Assembly (NCBI GenBank): GCA_913056305.1
Contig: CAJXMR010000015.1
Span: 1-50,880, forward strand
Length of the DNA stretch: 50,880 nt
Direction: 5' to 3'
Source: an uncultured Ralstonia sp.
GTDB lineage: Bacteria; Pseudomonadota; Gammaproteobacteria; Burkholderiales; Burkholderiaceae
The translations under genes and the position numbers were made by a program. The notes beneath the pieces were generated by a model. That model searched no databases, was not told the DNA's origin, and saw nothing but the letters and a program-made list of their open reading frames with translations. Position 1 is the stretch's first letter, and the number at the start of each line of letters is the position of its first letter. Shown piece after piece: positions 35,464 to 44,084 of this stretch.

Positions 35464-35490
35464 GTTTCATTAACTTCAAGTTAATGAAAC
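35464..35490. promoter_or_regulatory. 27-bp perfect palindrome in the mdcA/LysR divergent promoter
   Basis: Arms GTTTCATTAACTT (35464-35476) and AAGTTAATGAAAC (35478-35490) around one central C. It contains the T-N11-A pattern of LysR regulators. It is centred 95 bp from mdcA and 71 bp from the LysR gene, and is the likely MdcR operator. Confidence 0.75.
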
Positions 35491-35547
35491 AATGGCCCGA
35501 CGACGCGGCAAACCAACAAGACACCGCGCGCTTCTGGAGACGAGGCC

Positions 35548-36453
35548 ATGGCCATCGACGAAGACATCACCCTGAAGAAGCTGGAGGTGTTCCAGTCCTT
35601 CATGACGCTGGGCAACATGGCGCGCGTATCGGAGGCGCTCGGGCAGAGCACCGTGAGCGTGCACCGCGCGCTGCATTCGTTGGAAGAGGGGCTGCGCTGC
35701 CCGCTGTTCAAGCGCGACGGGCGCAAGCTGATTCCGCTGTCGACGGCCTATGTGTTTGCCGAGCACGTCGAGCGCATCCTCGCCGAATGCGAAGCGGGCG
35801 TGCGACGCACGCGTGAGGCGGCTGGCTTCTCGTCGACGACGCTGAAGATCGGCGGGCTGTATTCGATGACGGTGGGCACGCTCCCGCGCGTGCTGGCCGG
35901 CCTGAAGACGCGGCGCTCGGCGCTCGACATCGAACTCACGCTGGGCTCGAACCGCAGCCTGCTGGCCAAGCTGGAAGACGGCCAGCTCGACGCTATCGTC
36001 ATCGCGCTGGGTGAACCGCTGCGCAATCCGGAGCTGCTGACGGTGCCGATGTTCGACGACGAGATCCTCTTTGCCGCGCCGCTCGGCTCGCCGTATGCGG
36101 CATCCCCCGAGATTGATCTGCAGGCTGTGCGCGGCGAGAAGTTCGTCGCGCTTGGCGACGACTTCGCGACGTACCACGACTTCCTGGCTGCGTTCGACAA
36201 GGCCGGTTTTGCGCCGCAGATCGCACTGCGCGTGGGCGACATCTTCTCGCTCATGAACCTGGTGAGCGGCGGCATCGGCTACGCGCTGCTGCCACGGCGC
36301 GTGGCCGATTTCAGCCCCAAGGTGCAGTTGATTCCGCTGGCTGCGCGCTATGCGATCAGTCAGCACATCGTGCTGGTGCTGCAGCGCAATCGGGAGCGTG
36401 ATCCGAACCTGCTGGCGTTGTCGGCTGAATGCCGTCTGCTAGGCGCGCGGTGA
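35548..36453 (+). CDS. mdcR: LysR-family regulator of the malonate operon
   Basis: A 301-residue LysR regulator. The N-terminal winged helix-turn-helix covers about 10-70 (FQSFMTLGNMARVSEALGQ, then HRALHSLEEGL) and an effector domain covers 95-295. It is divergent from mdcA with a 27-bp palindrome between, the usual arrangement for MdcR, which activates the operon in response to malonate and represses itself. The symbol rests on position as well as family. Confidence 0.88.
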   Translation: MAIDEDITLKKLEVFQSFMTLGNMARVSEALGQSTVSVHRALHSLEEGLRCPLFKRDGRKLIPLSTAYVFAEHVERILAECEAGVRRTREAAGFSSTTLKIGGLYSMTVGTLPRVLAGLKTRRSALDIELTLGSNRSLLAKLEDGQLDAIVIALGEPLRNPELLTVPMFDDEILFAAPLGSPYAASPEIDLQAVRGEKFVALGDDFATYHDFLAAFDKAGFAPQIALRVGDIFSLMNLVSGGIGYALLPRRVADFSPKVQLIPLAARYAISQHIVLVLQRNRERDPNLLALSAECRLLGAR

Positions 36454-36504
36454 GGCAGGCGGGTCAAGTCACGATCAGGTGCGCGTTTCTGGGGGCAACC
36501 AGCC

Positions 36505-37020
36505 TCACGTGTGGCACACCATGCAGAAGCCTTCCTCTGCCGAGGGGGCGACAAAGTATTGCGTGATCGCATCGAACTCGGCATCGCTCGGCGTGAACGG
36601 ATGCGTGCCGGCCGCATTGCGATCGTGCAAGCGTGCCTTGCAAATGGCATCGGGCACGTTCAAGTAGTGCAGGCAGTGTGCGACACCCGCGCGCTCGAAC
36701 ATGTCGCGCATCCATGCCCGTGTGGTTGGGGTATTGGCGGGGAAATCCAGCACCACAGACACGCCTGCCCCAAGCAGTGCGCAAAGGTGGTCGGTCAATG
36801 CGCCACGCAGCCGGCCCGCACATCGGGCGTAGTCCGCCACGCTCGTGATCTCGCCCGGATAGAGCTGCGCGAGCCAGGTGTCTTCACTCAGGAGCACGGT
36901 CGCCGGCGCAGAGGCCAGGCGTTGGGCCAAGGTCGATTTGCCGGCGCCGATTTTGCCGCACACCAGGTGCAGTGTGGGTGGGGTGGATGTGGCGGTGGGT
37001 GTCTGCGGTGGCTGTGGCAT
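36505..37020 (-). CDS. P-loop ATPase/kinase-like protein
   Basis: A 171-residue AAA/zeta-kinase-like protein. The P-loop is CGKIGAGKST (21-30). A Walker-B-like segment is VSVVLDFPAN, and an Arg-rich lid region follows (RLHDRNAAGTHPF). Similar small kinases act on nucleotides, tRNA ends or small molecules, and no substrate can be assigned. AGGAG lies six bases before the ATG. Not a convincing zeta toxin: no antitoxin gene is adjacent. Confidence 0.75.
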   Translation of the reverse strand: MPQPPQTPTATSTPPTLHLVCGKIGAGKSTLAQRLASAPATVLLSEDTWLAQLYPGEITSVADYARCAGRLRGALTDHLCALLGAGVSVVLDFPANTPTTRAWMRDMFERAGVAHCLHYLNVPDAICKARLHDRNAAGTHPFTPSDAEFDAITQYFVAPSAEEGFCMVCHT

Positions 37021-37059
37021 GACATGCTCCTGAGTGAGAGGGTTCAGGAGGCGGGCACG

Positions 37060-37084
37060 AAAAACCCGCCTCGGGGGCGGGTTT
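37060..37084 (-). terminator. rho-independent terminator (minus strand)
   Basis: AAACCCGCC-tcggg-GGCGGGTTT with an A-run on the left, which becomes a T-run on the minus strand. It lies 190 bp beyond the small gene at 37275. Confidence 0.65.
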
Positions 37085-37274
37085 GTTCGCTACAGGCTGA
37101 CGCGCGCTAACCCACCATTCCAGGAATGGTGCGAATAATCGACGCGATGCAGAACGTGTGGCGAGCCATGGCGGCAATCTTGGTGGATGGTGCGTGCGCT
37201 GTCAACGCTGGGCCACCGGCAGCATTCCATGCGTTGTCTCATGTCCGGTGCGGTTCAGACCGTTCATGGGAGAT

Positions 37275-37523
37275 TCACCCATTGGGCAGCGAGTTCCCCA
37301 CGATGCCATCCGAAGTCAGCATCGCCGCGTAGGCGCCATCTGCGTATTCCATGCACGTCCACAGGTATTCGGCCTGCCGCGTCTCGTCCAGGCGGCGGAA
37401 GTGGTCGAAGCCGCCGGAATGCAGCATGCCCAGCAGTGTGCGCAGCTTGGAGAGCTTGTCGAACAATTCCGCGTGTGCCTCGAAGCGTTGCGTGTCGACG
37501 GATTGGGGGATCGAGTGGGTCAT
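37275..37523 (-). CDS. small unknown protein with a structured leader
   Basis: An 82-residue soluble protein (MTHSIPQSVDTQRFEAHAEL..., with KLRTLLGMLHSGGFDHFRRL and EYLWTCMEYADGAYAAM). It should be mostly helical. It recalls small helical proteins (DUF3077-like) found behind conserved structured leaders in Pseudomonas and Burkholderia, but I cannot name a function. AAAGGAAAG precedes the ATG at 37523. The frame upstream is open through leader DNA, but that part shows stem-loops, not protein-like sequence. Confidence 0.65.
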   Translation of the reverse strand: MTHSIPQSVDTQRFEAHAELFDKLSKLRTLLGMLHSGGFDHFRRLDETRQAEYLWTCMEYADGAYAAMLTSDGIVGNSLPNG

Positions 37524-37574
37524 CGGGCTTTCCTTTCTGGGATGAATGGAAGCGCGCCCAACCCCGGGGGGAGA

Positions 37575-37775
37575 GGGTGGGCGAGCACAGGCAAGGTGGA
37601 AAACCGATGTGTACCAGTCGGCACGGCCGAAGCCGTTCAAGCCTGGCCCGCCCCAGGAGGGAGACGAAGCCAAGCCATAGCGGTTGAGGACAAGAACCTA
37701 TGCTCAGTTCTTGCCCGGTACACACGAGGTTTCCACACCTCGATCGCTTTCTCTATGGCACTGAAAGCGATGGCA
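37575..37775 (-). ncRNA. candidate structured RNA / leader upstream of the small gene at 37275
   Basis: Five consecutive perfect inverted repeats: ATCGCTTTC/GAAAGCGAT (37743-37771), CGAGGT/ACCTCG (37725-37742), CAAGAAC/GTTCTTG (37691-37713), ACGGC-cgaa-GCCGT (37623-37636) and CCGA/TCGG (37604-37619). In addition TGTGTACC (37608-37615) is complementary to GGTACACA (37717-37724), which would close a multi-branched fold. On the minus strand it precedes the small gene. It may be a riboregulator or an antisense-type (C4-like) RNA. The remaining DNA, 37776-38155, shows no gene. Confidence 0.4.
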
Positions 37776-38155
37776 CCGAGTGTAGTGACCGCTGCTTCGT
37801 CAAAGCAAGGCCGGAACTATAAATCAGAATTGGCGTATGGCTGGGGGAGGTTGGTCACGCTTGGGGGGCGGAACCGAGCTTCTGCGAATGTCCCCACCTC
37901 GCTCCAAAGCGGTGGATATTCGTCGGTCGGCTCGTAGCACCCCCAAAAATTTTTTGGTGTTCTTCAGAGCGCATGCGGGACGCAATTCCCGAACGGTCGA
38001 CAGACGATGGGCAACACGTCAATGCCGGCTTGCCGTACGGAAGCGGACACCGGACCGCAAATATTGAATGGCCGACCGCCTTCGTGGTTTTCGATTTGGC
38101 CTGCGAGCTCGCGATGCCGACCGCGCCTTCCAGGCAGGCGCCGGCCTCCGCGGTG

Positions 38156-38788
38156 TCATTCCAGCGCACCGGAGCGTGCAGCTGTCTCCCGCAGTGCACG
38201 CACTTCCTCTTCCAGCTGACGTATACGCTCGTCCTTCACTTCGAGGACCTTGCGTATGTCGTCCGCGTCGAATCGCTGCGGGATATGTTGCGGGCAATTC
38301 ATGTCCCACGCCTCGACCGTGAACACGATCGCGCGCTGGGGCTGCGCCTTGTAATCCTTCTGTGCGAGCCGTTCGATCAGCTGCGGGTCTTCCGACACCG
38401 TCGCTGTTCCCCAGAACTTGAGCCTGCGACGGCGAGCGTAGTCGATCATGAAGAAATACGCCTTCGGGTTGTCTGCCAGGTTGCCGATCGTGATGAACTG
38501 CTGGTTCCCCGCAAAATCCGCGAAGGCAATCGTCTTTGCATCGAGCACGTGCAAAAAGCCTCGCGGGCCTCCGCGATGCTGGATATACGGCTGCCCAGCC
38601 GCGTTTGCAGTCGCAACAAAGATGCTCGTCTGTTCACCGATGAAAGCGGCGCAGTCGGGCGTGATCGTCGTCCGCCAGCCTCTGCCTTGCTCCATGCCCG
38701 CGTAGAGCTCGCGCGAGCCGTACCGCGTTTGCATCGCCTTCACGGAGGGCGTGAACGCGATGTCGCTCGGATACGCCATCTGATTCAT
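38156..38788 (-). CDS. pyridoxamine 5'-phosphate oxidase-like FMN-binding protein
   Basis: A 210-residue split-barrel flavin-binding protein. IFVATANAAGQPYIQHRGGPRGFLHVLD and AFADFAGNQQFITIGNLADNPKAYFFMIDY are typical of the family. A charged C-terminal coil (about 180-208, KDERIRQLEEEVRALRE) is an extra. Members often use FMN or F420 to act on small electrophiles. GGAG lies eight bases before the ATG at 38788. Co-directional with the AhpD-like gene and near a divergent LysR gene. Confidence 0.85.
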   Translation of the reverse strand: MNQMAYPSDIAFTPSVKAMQTRYGSRELYAGMEQGRGWRTTITPDCAAFIGEQTSIFVATANAAGQPYIQHRGGPRGFLHVLDAKTIAFADFAGNQQFITIGNLADNPKAYFFMIDYARRRRLKFWGTATVSEDPQLIERLAQKDYKAQPQRAIVFTVEAWDMNCPQHIPQRFDADDIRKVLEVKDERIRQLEEEVRALRETAARSGALE

Positions 38789-38859
38789 GATCGCTGCTCC
38801 ATTCAAAGCGGGAAGCGCCGACTGCATGCCGACGCTTACCGGCATCGGGTGATGCCTGT

Positions 38860-39411
38860 TCAGGCGGCCGCTTCGGCGCTCACGACAGGGAAGTCGATTT
38901 CCGTATCTGCGACGACGTTGATGTAGTTGGTCCAGACGTTCAGCGCGACGTTCTCCACGATCTCGATGATTTCGGCGTCGGTGTAGCCGGCCGCCCTGAC
39001 GGCCACCAGTTCCGCATCAGCGACGCGTCCGCGCCGCTGTGCGACGAGCACAGCAAAGCGCACGGCGGCGTCGGCCTTCGGGTCGTTCGACTTGCCATGC
39101 CGGTTTGCGGTGATCTCGGCGTCATTGAGTTTCGCGACGTTTTTCGCGAGGTACGCGTGGGCGGACAGGCAGTATTCGCAACCGTTGACTTCGGCGACAG
39201 CGAGCGCGATCCGCTCGCGTGTCTGCGCGGACAGCTTGCCCTTCGCAAGTGCGCCCGAGAGGGCCAGATAGCCTTCGAGCGCTGCGGGACTGTTCGCGAC
39301 CATGCGGAACAGGTTGGGCACCACGCCCAGCTGTTGTTCGACGGCTTCGAGCAGCGGGCGGGAAGCAGCGGGCGCGTCGGCGATCGTGGTGGGGGTCGGA
39401 ATACGGGACAT
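38860..39411 (-). CDS. AhpD-like carboxymuconolactone decarboxylase-family peroxidase
   Basis: A 183-residue AhpD-like protein. The redox motif CEYCLSAH (C78, C81, H85) is intact, so it is probably a thiol-dependent hydroperoxidase. ATG at 39411 has AAGGAG six bases upstream, better than the earlier in-frame ATG at 39417. It lies 71 bp before the PNPOx-like gene on the same strand and is divergent from the LysR gene at 39591. The pair may be a LysR-controlled oxidative or electrophile response. Confidence 0.88.
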   Translation of the reverse strand: MSRIPTPTTIADAPAASRPLLEAVEQQLGVVPNLFRMVANSPAALEGYLALSGALAKGKLSAQTRERIALAVAEVNGCEYCLSAHAYLAKNVAKLNDAEITANRHGKSNDPKADAAVRFAVLVAQRRGRVADAELVAVRAAGYTDAEIIEIVENVALNVWTNYINVVADTEIDFPVVSAEAAA

Positions 39412-39590
39412 CTTCATCTCCTTGCGAGTGGGTTGCACAGCGACACTCGTAATGTAGGAGCTTCCGTGTCACAGGATAATGGGTTCGAAATGGGAATGAT
39501 CCTTCCATGAAATGGTAGAGTTGCCGTGCATATCCTAGGTGCCCAAACCACAGAGGCGCCACGTTCCACACGACCATTCCAGCGAGACCT

Positions 39591-40493
39591 ATGGACCGGC
39601 TCGAAGCGATGCAGGTGCTGTTATCGGTAGTCGACGCAGGCAGCTTTTCCGCTGCAGGCAGGCATCTCGGCATGCCGCTGACGAATGTCAGCCGCAAGAT
39701 CAGCGAACTGGAATCGCATCTGGCGACGCGCTTGCTGATCCGCACCACGCGGCAGCTTTCATTGACCGAAGCGGGAGCGTCCTACGTCGCGAGATGCCGC
39801 AAGATCGTCGAGGAGATTGATGAAGCGGAGCGCGCCGCTTCGGGCGAATACGCCGAACCCCGTGGAGAGTTGTCGGTCACCGCGCCGCTCGTGTTCGGCC
39901 GGTTGCACGTCACACCGCTGATCGCCGAATTTCTCGCAACGCATCCGCAAATCGACGTTCGGCTTTCGCTGGTCGATCGCAACATTCATCTGCTCGATGA
40001 GCACGTCGATGCGGCGGTGCGGATCGGCGCCCTGCCCGACAGCAGCATGGTGGCCACGCGCGTCGGCGAGGTCCGTCGGGTCGTATGCGCAAGCCCGGCT
40101 TACCTGGACGCGCATGGCGCGCCTGCAACGCCGGCGCGGCTGAAGTCGCATGCATGTGTGACGTTCGATGCGCTGGACACTGCGCAAATGTGGACGTTTC
40201 CATCGCGGTCCACCAGAGGCATGAACATCGAGATCCATTCGCGGCTCGTGGTCAACACCGCGGAAGCGGCCATCGCCGCTGCAGTCGCGGGCGTCGGACT
40301 CACGCGCGTGCTTTCGTATCAGGTAGCCGATGCCGTTGCGCAAGGTTCGCTGCGCATCGTGCTGCAGCGCTTCGAGCCACCGTCGCTACCCGTGCACGTC
40401 ATGCACGCGGGTCAGCGACCCTTGCCACTCAAGCTGCGTGCGTTTCTGGACTTTCTGATACCGCGACTCAGGCAACGGTGCACAGGGTTCTAG
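39591..40493 (+). CDS. LysR-family transcriptional regulator
   Basis: A 300-residue LysR regulator. The winged helix-turn-helix is at about 3-62 (FSAAGRHLGMPLTNVSRKISELE) and the effector domain at 90-295. It belongs to the common group with a GELSVTAPLVFGRLHVTPLI segment. Divergently placed from the AhpD-like gene, it probably regulates that gene and the PNPOx-like gene. Confidence 0.9.
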   Translation: MDRLEAMQVLLSVVDAGSFSAAGRHLGMPLTNVSRKISELESHLATRLLIRTTRQLSLTEAGASYVARCRKIVEEIDEAERAASGEYAEPRGELSVTAPLVFGRLHVTPLIAEFLATHPQIDVRLSLVDRNIHLLDEHVDAAVRIGALPDSSMVATRVGEVRRVVCASPAYLDAHGAPATPARLKSHACVTFDALDTAQMWTFPSRSTRGMNIEIHSRLVVNTAEAAIAAAVAGVGLTRVLSYQVADAVAQGSLRIVLQRFEPPSLPVHVMHAGQRPLPLKLRAFLDFLIPRLRQRCTGF

Positions 40494-40571
40494 CGGTGCA
40501 GCTTTCCATGAGACGGCGTTGTGCGAGACGTTCGATGGGATTCTCGCGGGCCATCTCGCCGGACAAAAAAA

Positions 40572-40600
40572 AAACGCCAACCCGCGATGGGTTGGCGTTT
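40572..40600 (-). terminator. terminator of aceA
   Basis: On the minus strand AAACGCCAACCC-loop-GGGTTGGCGTTT is followed by a T-run, 21 bp after the aceA stop. Confidence 0.85.
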
Positions 40601-40620
40601 AGCTTGGGGTACGACCAGGA

Positions 40621-42207
40621 TCAGTGGAACTGATTCATGGTGTTGTCCTTACCCGCCGCCTTCAGGGCTGCTTCGCCGCTGAAGTATTCCTTGTGGTCGT
40701 CGCCGATGTCCGAGCCCGACATGTTCTGGTGCTTGACGCAGGCGATGCCCTGACGGATTTCCTTACGCTGCACGCCAGCCACATAACCCAGCATGCCCTG
40801 GTCGCCGAAGTATTCGCGGGCCAGGTTGTCGGTCGACAGTGCGGCGGTGTGGTACGTCGGCAGCGTGATCAGGTGGTGGAAGATACCGGCTTCGCGCGAT
40901 GCGTCGGCTTGGAAGGTGCGGATCTTCTCGTCGGCGAGCTTCGCCAGTTCGGTCTGATCGTATTCCGTGCTCATCAGCGCGCCGCGCTCATAGGCCGACA
41001 CATCCTTGCCTGCGGCCTTCATTGCGTCATACACCTGCTGACGGAAGTTCAGGGTCCAGTTGAACGACGGGCTGTTGTTGTACACCAGCTTGGCGTTCGG
41101 GATGACCTTGCGGATCTCGCTGACCATGCCGCCGATCTGGGCGATATGCGGTTTTTCGGTTTCGATCCACAGCAGGTCGGCGCCGTTTTGCAGCGAGGTG
41201 ATGCAATCCAGCACGCAGCGTGCTTCGCCCGTGCCGGCGCGGAACTGGAACAGGTTGCTCGGCAGGCGCTTCGGACGCAGCAGCTTGCCGTCGCGCTTGA
41301 TGACGACGTCGCCGTTGCCCAGTGCGTCGGCCGACAGTTCTTCGCAATCGAGGAACGCGTTGTATTGGTCGCCCAGGTCGCCCGGCGTGTTGGTCACGGC
41401 GATCTGCTTGGTCAGGCCGGCGCCCAGCGAGTCGGTACGCGCCACGATCACGCCGTCGTCCACACCCAGTTCCAGGAAGGCGTAGCGGATCGCGCGGATC
41501 TTGGCCAGGAAGTCCTCGTGCGGCACGGTGACTTTGCCATCCTGGTGGCCGCACTGCTTCTCGTCCGACACCTGGTTTTCAATCTGAATGCAGCATGCGC
41601 CGGCTTCGATGAACTGCTTGGCCAGCAGGTAGGTCGCTTCAGCGTTGCCGAAACCGGCGTCGATGTCCGCGATGATGGGCACCACGTGGGTGACGTGGTT
41701 GTCGATCTTTGCCTGGATGGCGGCCTTGGCGGCAGCGTCCTTGGCAGCGTCCAGCTCGCGGAACAGGCCGCCCAGTTCACGGGCGTCGGCCTGGCGCAGG
41801 AAGGTGTACAGCTCGCGGATCAGCGCGCTGACGGAGGTCTTTTCGTGCATCGACTGGTCCGGCAGCGGGCCGAACTCGGAGCGCAGCGCAGCAACCATCC
41901 AGCCCGACAGGTACAGGTAGCGGCGGTCGGTGCTGTTGAAGTGCTTCTTGATGGAGATCATCTTCTGCTGGCCGATGAAGCCGTGCCAGCAACCCAGCGA
42001 CTGCGTGTACTTGGCCGGATCAGCATCGTAGGCGGCCATGTCGGCGCGCATGATCTTGGCGGTGTACTTGGCGATGTCCAGGCCCGTCTTGAACTTGTTC
42101 TGGGCGCGCATGCGGGCAGCGTACTCAGGGTTGATGGCATTCCACGCGCTGCCGTGGTTCTCTTTCAAACCGGCAACTGCCTTGATGTCGTCTTGATACT
42201 GGGCCAT
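40621..42207 (-). CDS. aceA: isocitrate lyase
   Basis: A 528-residue isocitrate lyase of the long type also found in Pseudomonas. The catalytic motif KQCGH is at residues 217-221. The enzyme cleaves isocitrate to glyoxylate and succinate, the first step of the glyoxylate shunt for growth on acetate and fatty acids; acetate from malonate decarboxylation would also need it. Malate synthase is not in the window. The gene is monocistronic with its own terminator. Two kinds of operator-like sequence lie upstream (42323-42336 and 42389-42469). Confidence 0.97.
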   Translation of the reverse strand: MAQYQDDIKAVAGLKENHGSAWNAINPEYAARMRAQNKFKTGLDIAKYTAKIMRADMAAYDADPAKYTQSLGCWHGFIGQQKMISIKKHFNSTDRRYLYLSGWMVAALRSEFGPLPDQSMHEKTSVSALIRELYTFLRQADARELGGLFRELDAAKDAAAKAAIQAKIDNHVTHVVPIIADIDAGFGNAEATYLLAKQFIEAGACCIQIENQVSDEKQCGHQDGKVTVPHEDFLAKIRAIRYAFLELGVDDGVIVARTDSLGAGLTKQIAVTNTPGDLGDQYNAFLDCEELSADALGNGDVVIKRDGKLLRPKRLPSNLFQFRAGTGEARCVLDCITSLQNGADLLWIETEKPHIAQIGGMVSEIRKVIPNAKLVYNNSPSFNWTLNFRQQVYDAMKAAGKDVSAYERGALMSTEYDQTELAKLADEKIRTFQADASREAGIFHHLITLPTYHTAALSTDNLAREYFGDQGMLGYVAGVQRKEIRQGIACVKHQNMSGSDIGDDHKEYFSGEAALKAAGKDNTMNQFH

Positions 42208-42322
42208 GTCAATTTCCTAGGAATGAAGCGTGTTTGAGAAGAAAGGGTTGCGTGTGCGGCGACGGAGTTCGAAGCAAGCAGCGTGGACTTATTGTAGGGC
42301 GATCTTGATGCGTCGCAGCAAG

Positions 42323-42336
42323 GTCTTATATAAGAC
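42323..42336. promoter_or_regulatory. 14-bp palindrome at the aceA promoter
   Basis: GTCTTATATAAGAC, a perfect palindrome 116 bp upstream of the aceA ATG, in an AT-rich stretch. On the minus strand it is preceded by a second TCTTAT 7 bp away. Probable operator; regulator unknown. Confidence 0.6.
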
Positions 42337-42388
42337 ATAAGAGTTAGTTTTCCTTTATTTTTCAAGGAGATAGGCTGCAAATTTTGCG

Positions 42389-42469
42389 ATGCGGAACGCG
42401 TTTTCAACAAACGGGAAGAGTGCGCCGGGGAAATTCGGGGCGAATTCCGTAATGTGAAACGCGCTTTCA
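42389..42469. promoter_or_regulatory. paired IclR/KdgR-like boxes upstream of aceA
   Basis: ATGCGGAACGCGTTTTCA (42389-42406) and ATGTGAAACGCGCTTTCA (42452-42469) agree in 15 of 18 positions and are 63 bp apart, six helical turns. The second contains TGAAA-N5-TTTCA, the KdgR/IclR-type pattern. IclR represses the glyoxylate genes in E. coli, so a similar regulator may act here. No IclR gene is in the window. Confidence 0.45.
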
Positions 42470-42643
42470 GTCGTCGGGGGGCGGGGCGAGCACGGATGGC
42501 TCGAGCATCGATCGCTGGGGGGATTTTGTGGACGTCTGTCGACGGACCGTGTCATGAGCCAGCGCAGCAACGCGTGGCTGTCTTCATGTGCGCTTTGGTC
42601 ATTCGATCTCGAGCGATGATCGGCGGAAACTGGCCGAACGCGC

Positions 42644-43489
42644 TCAGTGATGTCTTGAATGGTCGGCGAGCAACTGCCGGTGGCGTGCCTCGGTTTCGTC
42701 ATCGGCGGGGAACATGCATTCCAGGCGCAGTTCCTGTGCCGCAACGTTCTGCGGAGCGCCAACGGTCGTGACCATCGAGAAATAGTGAAGCACGACGCCC
42801 TCGCTGACGAAACCCATCGGAATGACAGGCATGGTGGGCGCGGCGGACGGCCCGTGATGCGTCTTCCAGTCGTGCGGCACGTCTGGATAGGCAAGTAGTT
42901 CTTCCAGCAGACGCCGGGTGCCGGCGTCGACGACGTGACCGACCGATTCTCGATACACGCGTTGTAGCAAGCTGCGCGCGACCGTGTCCCAATCGGCCAC
43001 GAATGGACGCATCCCCTGCGGATCGAACATCAGATGCAGCATGTTGCGCGGCCCTTCGCGCGCAGCCATGTCGATGAAACAGCCGAAAAAGCGCGGCGCG
43101 GCGTCATTGGTCATCAGAACGTTCCAGTGGCGATCCATCACGATCGCCGGAAACGGCTCGTGCTGGCGAACGACCCGTTCGAGCGCGCGGGTGACACTCT
43201 GCATCTCCTGTGCGTTCCATGGCGTCACGGAATACACAGGCGCGTAGCCGGCGGCGAGCAGCAGGGCGTTGCGCTCGCGCAGCGGCACATCTAGCGTCTG
43301 TGCAAGCGTCAGCAGCGTGTCCCGGCCCGGCACGCTGCGCCCGCTTTCAATGAAGCTGATCTGGCGCTGCGAGACGCCGGCCTCGAACGACAGATCGAGC
43401 TGACTCACGCCACGCACGTCGCGCCAATAGCGCAGCAAGTCACCAAGCTCACTCGGCGGCGCTTTCGGATCGGGACGGGTGGCGCTCAT
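42644..43489 (-). CDS. XRE-family regulator with MmyB-like ligand domain
   Basis: A 281-residue regulator. The N-terminal helix-turn-helix is at about 13-75 (RGVSQLDLSFEAGVSQRQISFIESGRS). The rest is the MmyB-like PAS-type domain (PFPAIVMDRHWNVLMTNDAA, then FFG) that often binds fatty acids or other small ligands. It follows the AhpD-like gene after 37 bp on the same strand and probably regulates it. ATG at 43489. Confidence 0.88.
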   Translation of the reverse strand: MSATRPDPKAPPSELGDLLRYWRDVRGVSQLDLSFEAGVSQRQISFIESGRSVPGRDTLLTLAQTLDVPLRERNALLLAAGYAPVYSVTPWNAQEMQSVTRALERVVRQHEPFPAIVMDRHWNVLMTNDAAPRFFGCFIDMAAREGPRNMLHLMFDPQGMRPFVADWDTVARSLLQRVYRESVGHVVDAGTRRLLEELLAYPDVPHDWKTHHGPSAAPTMPVIPMGFVSEGVVLHYFSMVTTVGAPQNVAAQELRLECMFPADDETEARHRQLLADHSRHH

Positions 43490-43526
43490 CGGATTTCCCT
43501 CATCTAGGTGAGCGGATGGAGAGGGC

Positions 43527-44084
43527 TCAGGGTGCGGGCGCGTGCCAGGCAAACGCCTCGAACTGCGCTTCGAGTGATGGTTGGCTGACGCTGCTGGTGT
43601 AGTTCGTGATCGTCGATGCGGCAACCACCGCAATGACCTCGAGCACTTGCTCAACGCTGAACCCCGCTTCCAGGAAACGTCTCTGGTCCGATTCGGCCAG
43701 GCGGCCGCGCTTTTCGATCAGCGTGCGCGCCAATGCCGATAGCGCGGCCAGTCCGGCGTCATCGGGCAAGACGCCGTGCCGGATCGCGTCGATATCGGCG
43801 GGACGCCCCCCCTGCTTCAATGCAAGCGCTGTGTGAAACGCAACCGGCCATTCGCTGGCGTTTGCGACCGCGTTGGTCAGCAACACCGTCTGAATCTGCG
43901 GCTCGGTCAGACTGCTCGCATGCACACGTTCAAACAGGCCGATGAAGCCGTTGATCAGCACTGGCGATCCGGCCATCTTGGCCGCGATGTTCGGGATCAA
44001 GCCAAACGCCTGCTGCAGTTGCTGGAGCACGGGCTTGGATTGCGCAGGCGCGGATTCGATCGTGTATGCGGGATAGCTGGACAT
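43527..44084 (-). CDS. AhpD-like protein lacking the redox cysteines
   Basis: A 185-residue carboxymuconolactone decarboxylase/AhpD-like protein. The C-x-x-C motif is replaced: the aligned segment reads ASEWPVAFHT (76-85), keeping the His (H84) but with Ser and Pro where the cysteines belong. It has no cysteine at all. It is therefore unlikely to be a peroxidase of the AhpD kind and may bind or isomerise a ligand. ATG at 44084. It precedes the MmyB-type regulator gene. Confidence 0.82.
   Translation of the reverse strand: MSSYPAYTIESAPAQSKPVLQQLQQAFGLIPNIAAKMAGSPVLINGFIGLFERVHASSLTEPQIQTVLLTNAVANASEWPVAFHTALALKQGGRPADIDAIRHGVLPDDAGLAALSALARTLIEKRGRLAESDQRRFLEAGFSVEQVLEVIAVVAASTITNYTSSVSQPSLEAQFEAFAWHAPAP

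Noticed and set aside
36505-37020. Zeta-toxin/antitoxin system
   Set aside because: Only the P-loop is shared. No antitoxin-like gene is adjacent; the neighbour is a small unknown gene 250 bp away.
37776-38155. Possible gene in the gap before the PNPOx-like gene
   Set aside because: Open frames here lack ribosome-binding sites and protein-like composition.
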